The notes under the pieces were generated by a model. That model worked only from the letters and a program-made list of their open reading frames with translations. It ran no database searches and had not been told where the DNA came from. A DNA stretch of 64,000 bases, taken from NCBI GenBank assembly GCA_019426215.1, contig CM033400.1:15670568-15734567 (forward strand), in the 5' to 3' direction. Within the stretch, counting starts at the first letter, position 1. Every line of letters starts with the position of its first letter. Position numbers and translations under genes: made by a program. This DNA is from Buddleja alternifolia. Its lineage: Eukaryota; Streptophyta; Magnoliopsida; Lamiales; Scrophulariaceae. Shown piece by piece: positions 1 through 11,979 of this stretch.

Positions 1-569
1 ATTGTTTGCTAACAAATCTTTATAATCCGTAATTGTTATGTTTGATTTGTGCATGTAGCAATTAGGTTTTCATGATTAGGTTCCCAATTTTCGTTGATAA
101 CTTAAGGGAAACATTGGAGTAAATTAAATAGTTGGCGCTTGCTTAAACTATTGTTTATCCTTAGTCGCTTCTAATTCGTTATGCTGTTATTAATTTGATT
201 AGGATTGCTTAATACCGAATCAGTTAATAATAAGAATTTAATCGGGTGCTGGGCTTTGATTAATGATATAAGGAAGATTATAGGGATCTAGATAGCTGGT
301 TATTTAGATTCTTGGCTAAGTAATCAATGAGTGAATAGTAATTTAGGTTTCTATGATCAATGTGTGAATTAAGGGTTGAATTTATCTTGAATCGTATTTT
401 CCATTAATTGAATTTTCAAGCATTTATTTTCTACAATTTTAGTTAATTAAATCTTCAAAACCCCCTTTGTTATTTAATCAATCAGTCTCTAGGGTTCGAC
501 TTGGACTTACGAGTACTACAGATTCTTGTGAGAATAGTAATTATATTTTGGTGCATTCGACACGTACCA
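1..569 (+). mobile_element. 3' part of an Athila-type LTR
   Basis: Closely matches the last ~570 bp of both LTRs of Athila element A (13,700-14,264 and 20,029-20,593), ending in the same cgacacgtacca. The Asp-tRNA primer site that follows the 5' LTR of element A is absent here. This is therefore the end of a 3' LTR or a solo LTR whose start lies left of the window. It is more diverged from element A than the two A LTRs are from each other. Confidence 0.85.
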
Positions 570-794
570 AGCGCTTAAACCTATCTAGTTATAGTTTTAA
601 GATCTTGAGTCTAAGTTAACTTTAACAAAACAGTCTTCAGTAGACACTCATCTAAAGCGTCCACATATTCAAGTAAACGCTTAGTCAAGCGTCCAAAACT
701 TATTTTAATACAAAACTTTTTGAAGTCTAAAAAGACTTCAGGGTCTATTCATCCCCCCCTTTTAGACCCTTTCGTATGCCACTTGGGACCAACA
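570..794 (+). repeat. Scrap of a SIRE/Maximus-like copia LTR tail
   Basis: The stretch contains two adjacent hairpins (gaagtct/agacttc and agggtct/agaccct), a C-run after 'tctattcat', and ends 'gggaccaaca'. I recognise this arrangement from the 3' ends of SIRE/Maximus-type copia LTRs, where a Met-tRNA PBS would follow. No PBS follows here, and C1 LTR sequence starts immediately. Assignment rests on remembered family features only. Confidence 0.35.
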
Positions 795-992
795 AAACTA
801 ACTCATGTAAGACATGGAGGGTAGTTTGGTAATTTCATCATGTTATGATCTGATGCACAGTATCAAGTATTGTGAGTTTGATTTCGTTTAATTTTGTAAA
901 ACCTTGAAAATCATCAAACCCACGTTAAAGTGGTTCGGCTCTAGGAATCCTTTTCATTTCCACAACATTTTTCATTCATAGGATTTCTAACA
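795..992 (+). mobile_element. C1 copia 5' LTR remnant (internally deleted)
   Basis: Positions ~795-881 match 35,535-35,621 of the C1 3' LTR. Sequence then jumps to the equivalent of 36,333 and runs to the LTR end 'ctaaca'. About 0.71 kb of LTR is missing between two copies of 'tttga', and the LTR start is lost as well. The Met-tRNA PBS begins at 994, which fixes this as the 5' LTR. Confidence 0.85.
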
Positions 993-993
993 G

Positions 994-1006
994 TGGTATC
1001 AGAGCC
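994..1006 (+). other. C1 primer-binding site (initiator Met tRNA)
   Basis: tggtatcagagcc lies one base after the LTR end 'ctaaca' and is the standard plant copia PBS, complementary to the 3' end of initiator-Met tRNA. Confidence 0.92.
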
Positions 1007-1972
1007 GACTTTAATGCGTTTGATGATTTTATGTGTTTGGAATTATGTTGGCTATTTTAATTTGGAATTAAAATTTAAAATTTTGCATGACTTATATTTG
1101 ATAAGGAATATTAAATTTTAAAATCTATATTCTCCTCGAAGTCCTCGCCGGACAACTACCATAGCACCGCTGGGTGAGCGCCGCGGCCAGTGAAGCTAAC
1201 AGTAGCAGCGCAGCTCAATGTTTGGAACGTGCAGTGGCACCACTGCTATATGGTGGTGAAAAACAAAAAAAAAATGGGGGGAAAGGGATGGCGGCGCTGA
1301 TTAGCGCTGCTGCTATCACTGGACGGCAAAGGGGCTGCGACTGCTGCCCCCGAAATTATGTGTTGGATTTGGCCCAGCACACGCATTCGGTGTTGGGCCA
1401 AGCCTAGCTGTTTAGTTCACTTGCTGGGCCAAGCCCAGCGCATGCGAATAGTGCTGGGCCAACCCAGGGCGCTACCATGTGTGAGGGTAGGCAGCTGGGA
1501 CTGGCCTAGCAATTATTATATCTATATATTTATTGTATTTATATATATATATATATATATTAATAAATATTGGGTTTGACCCAATAAACAAATTTGACCC
1601 GAATTTGTTAATCAACCCTTTTCCCTAATAAAATTGATTTTATTTTTCTAAAATCAAATTAGATGTAATTTTTAAATTGGATTTAATTTTAATGAGTAAA
1701 TTGGATTTAATCGTATCATAAATTAATTAGAGTTAGTTTATGATTCCACAAGGCGATTGAATAAATAAGATTTATTTTTCATTTATGATTGAAATTGGGT
1801 TTTCAAAATAATTAAGAATAAGTTAGACTTAGTTCTTAATAATAAATTAGATTTATTTATTTATTTTTAAATTGGATTTAATTAATTGTGAATTCTTTTT
1901 CGATTTTTAAATTAATGCCAACATAATTTTGAATAGTTTATTTGCATGCTTTGATGTATGTTATGGTGGATG
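1007..1972 (+). other. C1 leader, first part, with a GGGCC hairpin cluster
   Basis: Non-coding leader after the PBS. It holds three consecutive hairpins built on TGGGCCAA: 1,369-1,380 pairing with 1,390-1,401 (12 bp with one G-U, 9 nt loop); 1,423-1,439 (gctgggc/gcccagc, 3 nt loop); 1,454-1,467 (ctggg/cccag). A short (ta)n tract follows near 1,540-1,560, then AT-rich sequence. Short open frames at 1,174-1,579 show no recognisable domain. Confidence 0.6.
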
Positions 1973-1980
1973 CATCCTAT

Positions 1981-2771
1981 CAGTGTTATCAAAACCGGAC
2001 CGGACCGGACGTCTGACCGCTTAGAACCAGAACCGGTCACAAATGCGGTCCGGTTATGCCATAAAACCGTTTAGGGCCCAAAACCGGCGGTTTTAGCTGA
2101 AAACCGTTCGATCCTCCGGTTGAATTAAGCCAGAAACGCAGAAATGCAGAAAGGCAAAGGAGAGAGCTTCTTCACTCCAGCAGGCTTCCTCATCTCTGGT
2201 GGCATACCTTTTCCATCTTCATGGCAGATCTAATATTTCCCTCACCCCATTTCTCAAATTTCCATTTCTTAATGTATTGGAAAGGAAGGTGATAGTGGGT
2301 GAAAGAAATTAAATGGGAAAAAAACGAGATCAGAAGAATAAAAAGAAAAAGGCGAAAGAATTTTTTTAAAAAAAAACTGAAGAAGAAGACCAGAAGCAGT
2401 GTCGGCGTATGTGTGAAGCGTGAAATGTGAAGAAGAAAGCATAGGGTTTCCACTCTTTCTTGCTTTTATATGATATTTTTTGTTTTTAGTTTAGAATTAG
2501 TACATTGTTCCCTATGCATGTGGGCCATGGTTCTTCTTTAGTGTGGTTTATTATTATATAATTTAGTTTTACATTATATAATTAAAAAAATATATGATAT
2601 ATGTATATACATAAATAAATTTTATTATTTTTCAATAATAATATAATATATATTATTTATTGCATAATTATGATGCATCGGTTCGACCGCGGTTGACCCG
2701 GCGGTTGAACCGCTGACCCGTGACCCGGTCACTTTTCTGGTTCGCTGTCCGGTCCGGTTTTCAGAACATTG
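1981..2771. mobile_element. Non-autonomous hAT-like DNA transposon (791 bp)
   Basis: The ends form imperfect terminal inverted repeats: left cagtgttatcaaaaccgg, and the right end read in reverse complement starts caatgttctgaaaaccgg. Both continue with repeated 'accgg'. The element is flanked by the 8 bp direct repeat catcctat (1,973-1,980 and 2,772-2,779), the hAT size. No transposase is present; the interior is AT-rich with an A/G-rich part near 2,280-2,440. It interrupts the C1 leader. Subterminal CCGG/CCGAC motifs are repeated at both ends. If the flanking g is counted, the TSD is 9 bp, so a Mutator-type origin is not fully excluded. Confidence 0.75.
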
Positions 2772-2779
2772 CATCCTAT

Positions 2780-3707
2780 GGACTTAGGGGTTTTACCGCT
2801 TTGTATTATCTAGGTTGTGATGGGCCAATTTATGCCCCCCAATTTGTATTTTATTGTCAGTAGAATCATGTATAGGGTGCTTCTAAATTTGTAATTAGGA
2901 GTAGGACCTTCTAGAGCTTGGAGCCCAGAGTTTATCAAGATTAGATTTGATATAGGGCCCTATCTCCTGATTGGTCTATTTGGCTTATGTCCATGGAATG
3001 CATGATGATAGAATTACAAGGTTTTTTTCTATTATTTTATAGTTCAATTCCACATATGCTTGTAATAAAGTAATGTGCAAAGTGAGGCCTTATTAAATTA
3101 ATAAATTCTCCTGAATTAAAGATACTAAGTAAGAAAGGGATATAGGATATTCCGGCTCTCCATCCAACTTTGAGAGATGGAATTATGAATTATGTATGGC
3201 ATCATCCCGACTAATGGGGGTTATACACTAATATCATAGTTCAAATCTCTCTAAGTGCATTTGATGCCATCGATCGAAGCAAATCTCATCCCATATACTG
3301 TTACAGGTTGCAAGATGAGATTCAACTATTAGATCGACAGGTGTTGATGGGAAAGTACTTAGATAGATCACTACCAATATTGCGTTATAGGCTGAGGTTA
3401 AGTGATCCATGAGCCGAAAGTAAGATTGAACCATCAGTTGGACTGATTGGCGTGGTACGCCACTTCAAAGATTCCAATGAGCCATATATCGAAACAGATT
3501 GCAACTCATTGAAAATTTTGAAGAACTCAATCACTTACGATGAAATCTGTCCAATGAGATTTCCATTCATTGGAGTGGGAGTGCAATGGTTCGAAAAATG
3601 TAATGGGAGCCAAGTCAAATTAAAGTCCTAATTTTACTTTGGTACAACATAATCATCTAATGAAATCTTGGTTTATTTTCTACAGTCAAATATATCTCTC
3701 TCTCAAA
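2780..3707 (+). other. C1 leader, second part
   Basis: Continues the C1 untranslated leader after the hAT insertion, up to gag. It contains a 12 bp palindrome atagggccctat near 2,952 and the hairpin array at 3,282-3,511. I see no coding sequence that matches a family. Confidence 0.7.
3282..3511 (+). other. C1 leader hairpin array (constant 23-nt loop)
   Basis: Hairpin 1: aatctcatc (3,282-3,290) pairs with gatgagatt (3,314-3,322). Hairpin 3: caatgag (3,475-3,481) pairs with ctcattg (3,505-3,511). Both loops are exactly 23 nt, start CCATATA and end TTGCAA, with ACAG in the middle. A weaker middle unit (3,400-3,439) has a related loop (CCAT..CCGAAA..GATTGAA) and a 7-position stem with one mismatch. 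The stems differ in sequence while the loop is kept. Confidence 0.65.
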
Positions 3708-4555
3708 ATGGTTAATAACCCACTATCAGTTCTGCTTGAAAAGAATGTCCTCTCTGGATCAAACTTTGCTAACTGGCTCAGAAACTTAAGGATTGTCTTT
3801 AGTTTAAAGCCACTGGGCTATGTACTCGAGGCTAACCATCTTCCTGTCCTTGGGGATGATGACGATGAGGACATGCATGATAACTATAACACATGGATCA
3901 AGGATGATACTCGTGTTAAAGGTTACATGCTCGGCTCCATGAACAATGATTTGCAGCGATCCCATGAAAACATGGATGATGGCAAGTCAATATTGTTGAA
4001 TCTCAAGGAGATGTATGGAGAGCACAGTAGGACAGCTCGATATGACATATCGAGAGAACTTTTTGGAGCAAGAATGGAAGAAGGAGAAGATGTGGAAAGC
4101 CACATCTTAAAAATGATTTCTATGATCGAGAGATTGGAAGCTCTCGACTTCACCATGGATTTCCACTTTCAGACGGACCTCATTCTTCAGTCACTCCCTA
4201 AAACCTTTTCACAATTTATTGTGAACTTCAATATGAATAACATTGAGTGCACATTGGCTGGGCTGATGAACAATCTCTCAACTGCTCAAAGACAGATGAA
4301 GCCCAAGGGGGAGGAAGTTGCTTTAGCCATTACCACTGGGTCATCCAAGCCCTTTAGAAAAAGGAAAGGTAAAGTCAAAAAGCAACTGGGAATGTCAAAG
4401 GCATCGAGTGATACAGGGAAAGGCAAGGGAAAAGGGTTCAAAGGAAAAGGTGCAAAGAAGACAGACATATGTCTTCATTGCCGTGAGATGGGACATTGAA
4501 AGCGTGACTGTCCCAAGCTGAAAGCGGAGATTGCTTCAGGTATAGAACTTAATGT
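3708..4555 (+). pseudogene. gag: C1 gag (capsid/nucleocapsid), broken
   Basis: The likely start is the ATG at 3,708 (MVNNPLSVLLEKN), because copia gag proteins begin with this kind of short N-terminus followed by 'L.G.NF..W'. Residues ~1-200 form the UBN2-type gag domain (W..WL.NLRIVF, then YDISRELFGARM and LILQSLPKTFSQFIVNFNMN). A Lys/Gly-rich linker leads to one CCHC zinc knuckle (CLHCREMGH..RDC). The codon after the His is TGA (4,497-4,499) where Trp is usual, so the frame stops inside the knuckle and then continues in the same frame. The family role is to form the cytoplasmic virus-like particle and package element RNA. Confidence 0.85.
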
Positions 4556-5951
4556 TTTAGAAACAACTTGTTCTATTACTATTTTTTCTACTTCCTGTAT
4601 TCTAGACTGTGGAGCTAGTGCTCACATATGTGTTTTGAATCAGGAACTGGAAAGAAGTAAGAAGCTGGAGGACAATGAAGTGATGATCAATGTTGGCAGT
4701 GGACATAGTGTAGCAGTCACACACATTGGAACCACTTCTATTAAATTATTGTCTAGACATTGTTTACATTTAGATGATTGCCTTGTTTTGACCAAGTCAG
4801 GAAGGGTTATTTATTTTCCTTTATGAGCAATTCTTGTGAAATTTATTTTAGGAATGAATCTGATGGCAATGCATCCTTAATAAATGATTTGTATTATGTT
4901 AATGTCCAAAATAATTGCAATGTTAATGCTGTAACAAGGAAGCGCAATTTGCATTATACGAACCTTAGACAACTATATATGGGACTTAAGATTAGGTCAT
5001 GTCGGAGAACATAGACTACACGAGTTAGAAAAGGATGGAGTCATAGACTCATTGCGATCGGATCCGTATCCCACTTGTGAGTCTTGTATTCAAGGCAAGA
5101 TGACCAAATTTCCCTTCACAGGGAATTTTGAAAGAGCCTCTGAGGTCTTAGGATTGATTCATACTGATGTGTGTGGTCCCTTTGGAAATGTGGCCCGTGG
5201 TGGTTTTCAGTACTTCATAACATTTAACTATGACCATTCTAGGTATGGCTTATTTAATGAAGTACAAGTCTAGATCACTTGAGAAATTCATTGAATTCAA
5301 GACTTTAGTCAAAAACCAAACCAGGCATTATATCATAGCACTTCAGTCTGACCGTGGTGGTGAATACATGAGTGCAGAATTTGACCAGTTCTTACGAGAA
5401 TATTTCATATTATTACAGCTTACTCCTCTAGCCACTCCACAATTAAATGGCATAGCAGAGCGAAGGAACCGAACATTGTTGGACATGGTTCAATCCATGC
5501 TCAGCTACACGGATTTGCCCATTTCATTGTGGGGGCATGCGCTGCTCACAACTACTCTCATCTTGAACAGATGTCCCTCTAAATCTGTTCATAAAACACC
5601 ATATCAGATATAGCGGGGAAGGAAGCCTAATCTGAAACACATAAAGATATGGGGTTGCCCAACTTATGTGAAAAAGACAAAGGCAGATAAATTGGAGGCC
5701 AGGTCCTTGAAAGGACGATTCATTGGTTATCCCGAGGATTCAATGGTATACCTATTCTACCTTCATGATGATCGAAAGATCATCGTAGCCTTACATGCGA
5801 TCTTTCTCGAAGAAGAATTAATTCGAGAAGGAGGAGCTAGTAGGAAAATTGTTCTAGAAGAACAAAATGAATCTCCTTTGGAAGGCACTGTTCAAGAGAC
5901 CCATCCCAAACCAAAAATGACACAGCCATCAGCATGAAGGTCTGCTAGAGT
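4556..5951 (+). pseudogene. pol: C1 protease and integrase, broken
   Basis: Continues from gag. The protease motif is LDCGASAHIC near 4,603-4,632; copia proteases have D-S/T-G-A at this place, so the Cys is unusual. A GAG-pre-integrase segment and HHCC-like region follow (CESCIQGKMTKFPF, 5,083-5,124). The integrase core shows IHTDVCGPF and SDRGGEYMS, then AERRNRTLLDMVQSML with the third acidic residue. At least two frameshifts (near 4,820 and 5,245) and stops (near 5,611 and 5,935) break it. The reading stops at 5,951, where element C2 has inserted, and resumes at 23,731. Intact integrase would join element cDNA into host DNA. Confidence 0.85.
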
Positions 5952-8090
5952 TGTTAGGATCGGTATGCCCCCACAAGCGATGCCGGCGCAACGGAAGAAA
6001 TAAAATATACAAAGCACATATATATCGGCATCCCAAGCTAGGGGGTCAAAGTAATGCACAACAAAAACTAATACGAGTAAAGGGTTTTTAAACCGATTAC
6101 AACATTTGGGGTTTTATTAAAGTGAGGGTGTAAAACCACAACACAAGGAAAACCACACCAAAAACTTTGGTTCTCATTTTCGAATCCTCACCTCAACATG
6201 GAGGGGTTCGAATCAAACCACCATAAGCTCCTAAAGAAAGAAGCCTCTACAAGGATTCACCTCAAGTAAGTTCATACCTTAAGCAAAAGATTGGCTAGAT
6301 ATATGCTCTAAGGAAATGGAGTCTATGTAGTGAAAGGTGGAAGAGAAGAAGAGTTACTAAAAGAAATATCTATAGAAGATAATCTTTTACAACTAATCTT
6401 CAAGAAGAAGTTCTATAAAAGAAAGTCTTCAAGAATCACAAGAGAAGCTAGAAAAATCTAGAGATGAAGAACTAAGCTCTAAGCTTTTTTTTCTTTTTAA
6501 GTTTTCATCAAGTTTTAAATGAGAGCAAGAACACCTCCTTTTATAGCCACCAATTTTCGGCCATATGGTGTTAGGTGGAGTAGAAGACTTTTTTTCTTCA
6601 CCTACCACCTCATTCTCACCTACCATTCCATTCTCAACTACCACCATATGTGTAAGAGAATATTTTTCATTTTCTTCTTCATTTAAAAAATATTACAAGT
6701 CAAACTTTGACTAGCTTTGAATTTCACTCTTGTGACTTCATTTAATTAAGTCCAACTTAATTAAAATGACTCTCAAGTCTTCCAAGACTTGTTAATTTAA
6801 TAATCTTAATGATTAATTAATAGTAAAATTAGTAGCGTAAATATATTCCCGGATAATAATAATTTCCGTTAATGATTAATTTCCAAGATTAATTAATAGA
6901 AAAATTATTTTCCCATGCCTACTAATTAAAATGTCTTCCACTTAATTAATTAATCTCATTAATCAATTTCACTTTAATCCTAAACCGGATTAATATTCAC
7001 ATAGCAATTGAACTTTCTTGAGTAAGTGTGTAACCCCATTGTAGGTTCGTTCATGTACTAGTAGTAGGAACACAACCCCGTTGTGCCTTTGCAATTTTCA
7101 TTGCTAGATTTAATTACTCCAAGTATTTTAATCCGACCAAGAATTAATTACCGATTAATTCATGGTTCCTACAAATCAAGGTTAGTACTAGCCACGCGCC
7201 AAGAAGACCTAGCCATGAACGATTATTAGGTGACCTTTCCGCATTACGATTTTCGCATAAGTAAATCCTTCCATCAAATATCCCGATCGAATCTAGGACT
7301 TGGATGTCAGTCGAAATCCCAGTAACTCGATTCTATGTATATCGATCTAAGTGACATTGACCAATTTATCAATCAAGCGAGGAAACACTGCTCCTCCTTA
7401 TTGAGACTACTCCGGCCGGAGATTCCCATGGTCAATACACTGTGAAGTACATAGGATATGCGCCGATGCTAATGATCAGTGACAGATTCTTTCTTGGCAC
7501 TCACGCGCCTCCGTACATAACCAGACTGGACCCAATATGCCCCACTTTATGACTCACCTGGAATCGTGTGACAAATCTAAGTACAGTGAGCGATGCACGA
7601 GACGACCAATGGTGCCTCAAGTCAAGAGGACCAATCTTACGCCTACGTAACCGAGGAGATTCCAAATTCGACATTGACTCCAATATGGAATCTCGGCGGG
7701 GTTGTTCAGTTTACTCGATCCAACGAGAACCCACATACATGCACTGATGTACACCGTATCAGTATCCATGGAATAGGATACACTCTCCAAGAGTGTGCAT
7801 TGTACGTGCAAGTCTTTACGAGTCATTGATATCCCTATCTCAATGATTCTATGACTTGGAACATCTTTAAGACCACAACCTTAGAGACGTATTCCATGAT
7901 TGGCATCCCCGATACCAAACACATCTCATAGGTTAAGAGTGATCTAGGGGACTTTATCTAATTGCATAGAATGATAAGATAAAGAAGAAAATGCCATTTA
8001 TTAAATTACTTGACAAGATACAATATAAGACTGTTTAAAGAGTCGGCTACTACGCCCTACAAATGGCGCACCGGGCACTTAACTCTTTCA
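5952..8090 (-). mobile_element. C2 3' LTR
   Basis: Begins tgttaggatcgg and ends ctctttca on the plus strand (TGAAAGAG...CCTAACA on the element's own strand). It is near-identical to 21,587-23,730. Short open frames inside it recur in the other LTR and have no domain. Confidence 0.95.
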
Positions 8091-8101
8091 ATCTCCCACT
8101 T
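8091..8101 (-). other. C2 polypurine tract
   Basis: Minus-strand aagtgggagat directly abuts the 3' LTR. The same string precedes the 3' LTR of C5, with a near match in C1. In this family it primes plus-strand DNA synthesis. Confidence 0.9.
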
Positions 8102-8104
8102 GCC

Positions 8105-10552
8105 CTAGAGCCAATTGCCCATGCATTTCAGGCCCATCTTCTCAAGATGTCCTTCCAATACTCTTTGGACCAAGGGTTTGGTAAAGGGGTCTGCTATGTT
8201 ATTTGCCGAGTCCACACGTTTCACTTGAACATCGCCTCTACGAACGATCTCTCTGATCAGATGGTATCGCCTTTCTATATGTTTGGACCTCTGATGAGAC
8301 CTTGGCTCTTTTGACTGTGCAATAGCCCCATTGTTATCACAGTACAATCGTACGGGATCAACAACAGATGGAACAACACCCAACTCTTGGATGAAGTTCC
8401 TCATCCAAACAGCTTCTTTTGCAGCCGCCCAAGCTGCAATGTACTCAGCCTCTGTGGTGGAGTCAGCAATAGTTTCTTGTTTAGAACACTTCCAGCTGAC
8501 CACTCCACCATTGAGTACAAAGACAAATCTCGAGATAGATTTGAAATCATCCACATCAGATCGGAAGCTAGACTCTGTATAGCCTTCCAATTTTAATTCT
8601 CCTCCACCGTAGACTAGGAAGGCATCCTTAGTTCTTCTTAAGTACTTAAGGACTGCCTTTACGGCTTTCTAGTGCTCTTCGCCTGGATTGGCTTGATATC
8701 GGCTTATTGCACTAAGTGCATAAGCCACATCAGGCCGTGTACATAGCATAGCATACATAATACTCCCTATAGCGGAGGCATATGGTATGTGAGACATCTT
8801 TTCATTTTCCTCCGGTGTCTGAGGGGACATAGACTTGGAAAGAGAAATACCATGTCTCATAGGCACTAGTCCTCTCTTGGAATGATCCATTTTGAATCTC
8901 TTCAAAACTCTATCTATGTACGCAGATTGGGAGAGTCCCAGTATTCTACTGGATCTATCTCGATGAATCTTCATTCCGAGAATGTAGGATGCCTCTCCCA
9001 TATCCTTCATTGAGAATTGTGTGGATAACCACGCTTTCGTTTCTTGCAACATTCCTATGTTGTTTCCAAACAATAGAATGTCATCAACATAAAGCACCAA
9101 AAATGTTATCGCGCTCCCACTAGCCCTTTTGTACACACATGCTTCATCAGCATTTTGAAGAAAACCATATGTTTGTACAGTATCATCAAAACACTTGTTC
9201 CAGCTTCGCGAAGCCTGTTTGAGTCCATAAATGGATCTCTGAAGTTTGCACACCTTGTGCTCACTTCCTATGGATGCGAAGCCCTCGGGTTCCTCCATGT
9301 AAAGCTCTTCCTCTATTTTACCATTGAGGAAAGCAGTCTTCACATCCATCTGCCATATTTCATAGTCTAAATATGCAGCTATGGCTAGAAGTATCCGAAT
9401 GGATTTGACCATCGCCACTAGTGAAAAGGTTTCATCATAGTCAATTCCTTGCCTCTGAGTGTAACCTTTCGCCACGAGACGTGCCTTGTAGGTGACTACT
9501 TCTCCATCTGCTCCAAGCTTTCCCTTATAGATCCACTTGCAGCCTACGAGTTTAGACCCGTCAGGTGGATCCACCAAGGTCCAAACCTTGTTGGAGTGCA
9601 TGGAGTCCATCTCGGATTGCATGGCTTCTAACCATTTTCCCGAATCGACGTCCAACGTCGCTTCCCCATATGTCCTTGGATCAGGGGAATTACCATCCTC
9701 GTTGCTATCAAGTAAGAAACCATACCTCTCAGGTTGTTTTGGGATCCTTTCGGATCTTTGAGGATGTTGTGTACTTGCTACTACTTCTGGTTGTGCATCT
9801 GTGGTATCAGGTGAACCCTTTTGTGGTTCTTGAGTTTCCTCAAGTTCTGCAACCTTGCCATTTCTATCCAATAGAAATTCCTTCTCTAAGAAGGTAGCGT
9901 TCCTTGAAACAAACACTTTATGTTCCGATGGGTTGTAGAAATAATATCCATAGGATTCCTTTGGATATCCCACAAACTTACATAAGGAGGATCTTGCATC
10001 CAACTTATCACCCACTAGTTGCTTGACATAAGCCGAGCAACCCCATACCCTTAGGTATTTATAAGTGGGTGGTTTACCAAACCACATTTCATATGGCACC
10101 TTGGAGACACTCTTTGACGGTACTCTATTTAATAGATGCGTCGCAGATTCTAGGGCATATCCCCAGAAGGAAAGAGGAAGTCCAGTGAAACTCATCATGG
10201 ATCGAACCATGTCCATCAAGGTCCGATTCCTTCGCTCGCTTACCCCATTAAGTTGGGGAGTACCGGTCGGAGTCCACTGAGAGACAATCCCATTGTCTTT
10301 TAGATAATCGAGGAATTCACGGGACAAGTATTCTCCCCCTCGATCCGATCGAAGAGCTTTGATACTTCTTCCCGTTTGCTTCTCTACTTCATGTCTAAAC
10401 TCCTTGAACCTCTCAAAGGCTTCAGACTTGTATCTCATAAGATACACGTAACCATACCTCGAAAAGTCGTCGGTGAAGGTTATGAAGTAAGAATGGTTCC
10501 CTTTAGTGCTTACATTAAGCGGACCACATACATCCGTATGGACCAAGTCCAA
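8105..10552 (-). pseudogene. pol: C2 integrase core, reverse transcriptase and RNase H
   Basis: One long frame in copia order, integrase before RT. Integrase begins VHTDVCGPLNVS, then SDRGGEYLSREF and SERRNRTLMDMVRSMM (D, D, E residues), followed by the linker domain WGCSAYVKQLVGDKLD. RT has CKWIYKGKLGADGEV, QMDVKTAFLNG, SIYGLKQASRSWN and the catalytic YVDDILLFG. RNase H has ADSTTEAEYIAA, LYCDNNGAIAQ and KHIERRYHLIRE, ending MGNWL. A single TAG at 8,669-8,671, where Trp is usual, interrupts the frame just before RNase H. Otherwise it is open for about 815 codons. The upstream part (gag to pre-integrase) is in another frame because of a frameshift near 10,555. Confidence 0.92.
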
Positions 10553-11979
10553 AGGTTAGTAGCTGGCTCCATTTGCCCGGCAAATGGTGACTTGGTCATC
10601 TTACCCTTGAGACAAGATTCACAAGTTGGCATATCTAGCATTTCCCGAAGGTCAAGCTTATCCGCCATCTTATGAATTCTATCTTTAGAGATATGGCCTA
10701 GTCTAGCATGCCACAGGTATGTATCATTTTGATTATCTAACTTTCTCTTACTAGTATGTTCCTCACGTTGAGATAATAAGATTGGAGTATTGGGGAGAAC
10801 CGTGTATAAACCATGAGACAACTTTGATTCCAATATTAAAGAAGAACCATAAAACATGGAACAAGCTCCATTTTTTATAACAAAACTATAACCTTCCTTG
10901 TCCAACAAGGGTACAGAAATGATGTTCTTAATTAATTGCGGAATGTAAAATACATTGTTCAAAATAACGCAATTTTTGTTGGGAAAAGATAAGTAGATAG
11001 TTCCTACGGCCGTGGTAGCAACCCGTGCTCCATTCCCAAACCGCATGGTCATCTCCCCTCTACTTATCTGCTTGCTTCTTGCCATCACCTGCAAATCATT
11101 GCAATGGTGAACTCCACATCCGGTGTCCAACACCCAAGAAGCATCATTAACTAATAAGTTAACTTCAACATAAAACATACCATTCATTGGTTCAGTGCAA
11201 TTACTCTTCCAATGTCCCTTTTTACCACAATTGAAGCACGCATCATGATCGGTACCCTTAGCCTTTTTTACACCACCTTTGCCTTTCAACTATTTTTTCT
11301 TGTTGTTGTTCTTCTTCCCCTTATTCTTATTGGCCTTATGGCCCTTAGAACGGGATGAGGTACCAACAAGCAGTACCGGCTTATCTTTCTTGATGGTGGC
11401 ATCTGCACTCTTCAACATGTTCAACAACTCGGGTAATGAAGCCTCAAGTTGATTTATGTTGTAGTTGATGACAAATTGGTCAAACGACTTCGGAAGGGAC
11501 TGTAGCACGAGGTCAACAGAAAGCTCGGTCTCAAATTTTACGCCAAGATCAGAAAGCTTATTAATAAGATTGATCATATGTAAAACATGATCATCGACCG
11601 AAGATCCCTCATGCAGACGAGCGCGGAATAGCTCTTTAGAGATTGCGAATCTCTCCCTCCTAGTTCGAGTGCCATAGAGCTCCTCGAGACTTTTGATAAT
11701 ATCCTTGGATATGGTCACATGCTCAAATTGCTTTTGAAGCTCATTAGTCATTGAAGCCATCATGATACATCTCACTTGGATATTATCATCGGTCCACTTA
11801 TCAAAAGCGGCACGTTCATCATCAGTGCTTGTGCGAGTGACGCGAGGCAAAGGCGTATCTAATACGCTATCCTTGCGCTCACTTTGAAGCACAATTTTAA
11901 GGTTTCGGTACCAATCGGCGTAGTTGGGACCGACAAGTCTATTGGAATCTAGGATTGTTGAAAGTGGATATTTGGCCAT
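10553..11979 (-). pseudogene. gag: C2 gag, zinc knuckle, protease and pre-integrase
   Basis: The chosen start is the ATG at 11,979 (MAKYPLSTILDSN), matching the C5 start style, although the frame is open further upstream. The gag domain shows YADWYRNLKIVL, RRERFAISKELFRARL and LVLQSLPKSFDQFVINYN. A Lys/Asn-rich tail is cut by TAG at 11,290-11,292. The same frame then gives the CCHC knuckle CFNCGKKGHWKSNC, the protease motif VLDTGCGVHHCN and the pre-integrase zinc region (WHARLGHISKDRI, CESCLKGKMTKSPF). The frame shifts near 10,555 into integrase. The Lys-rich stop position resembles a gag-pol boundary but could simply be a mutation. Confidence 0.9.
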
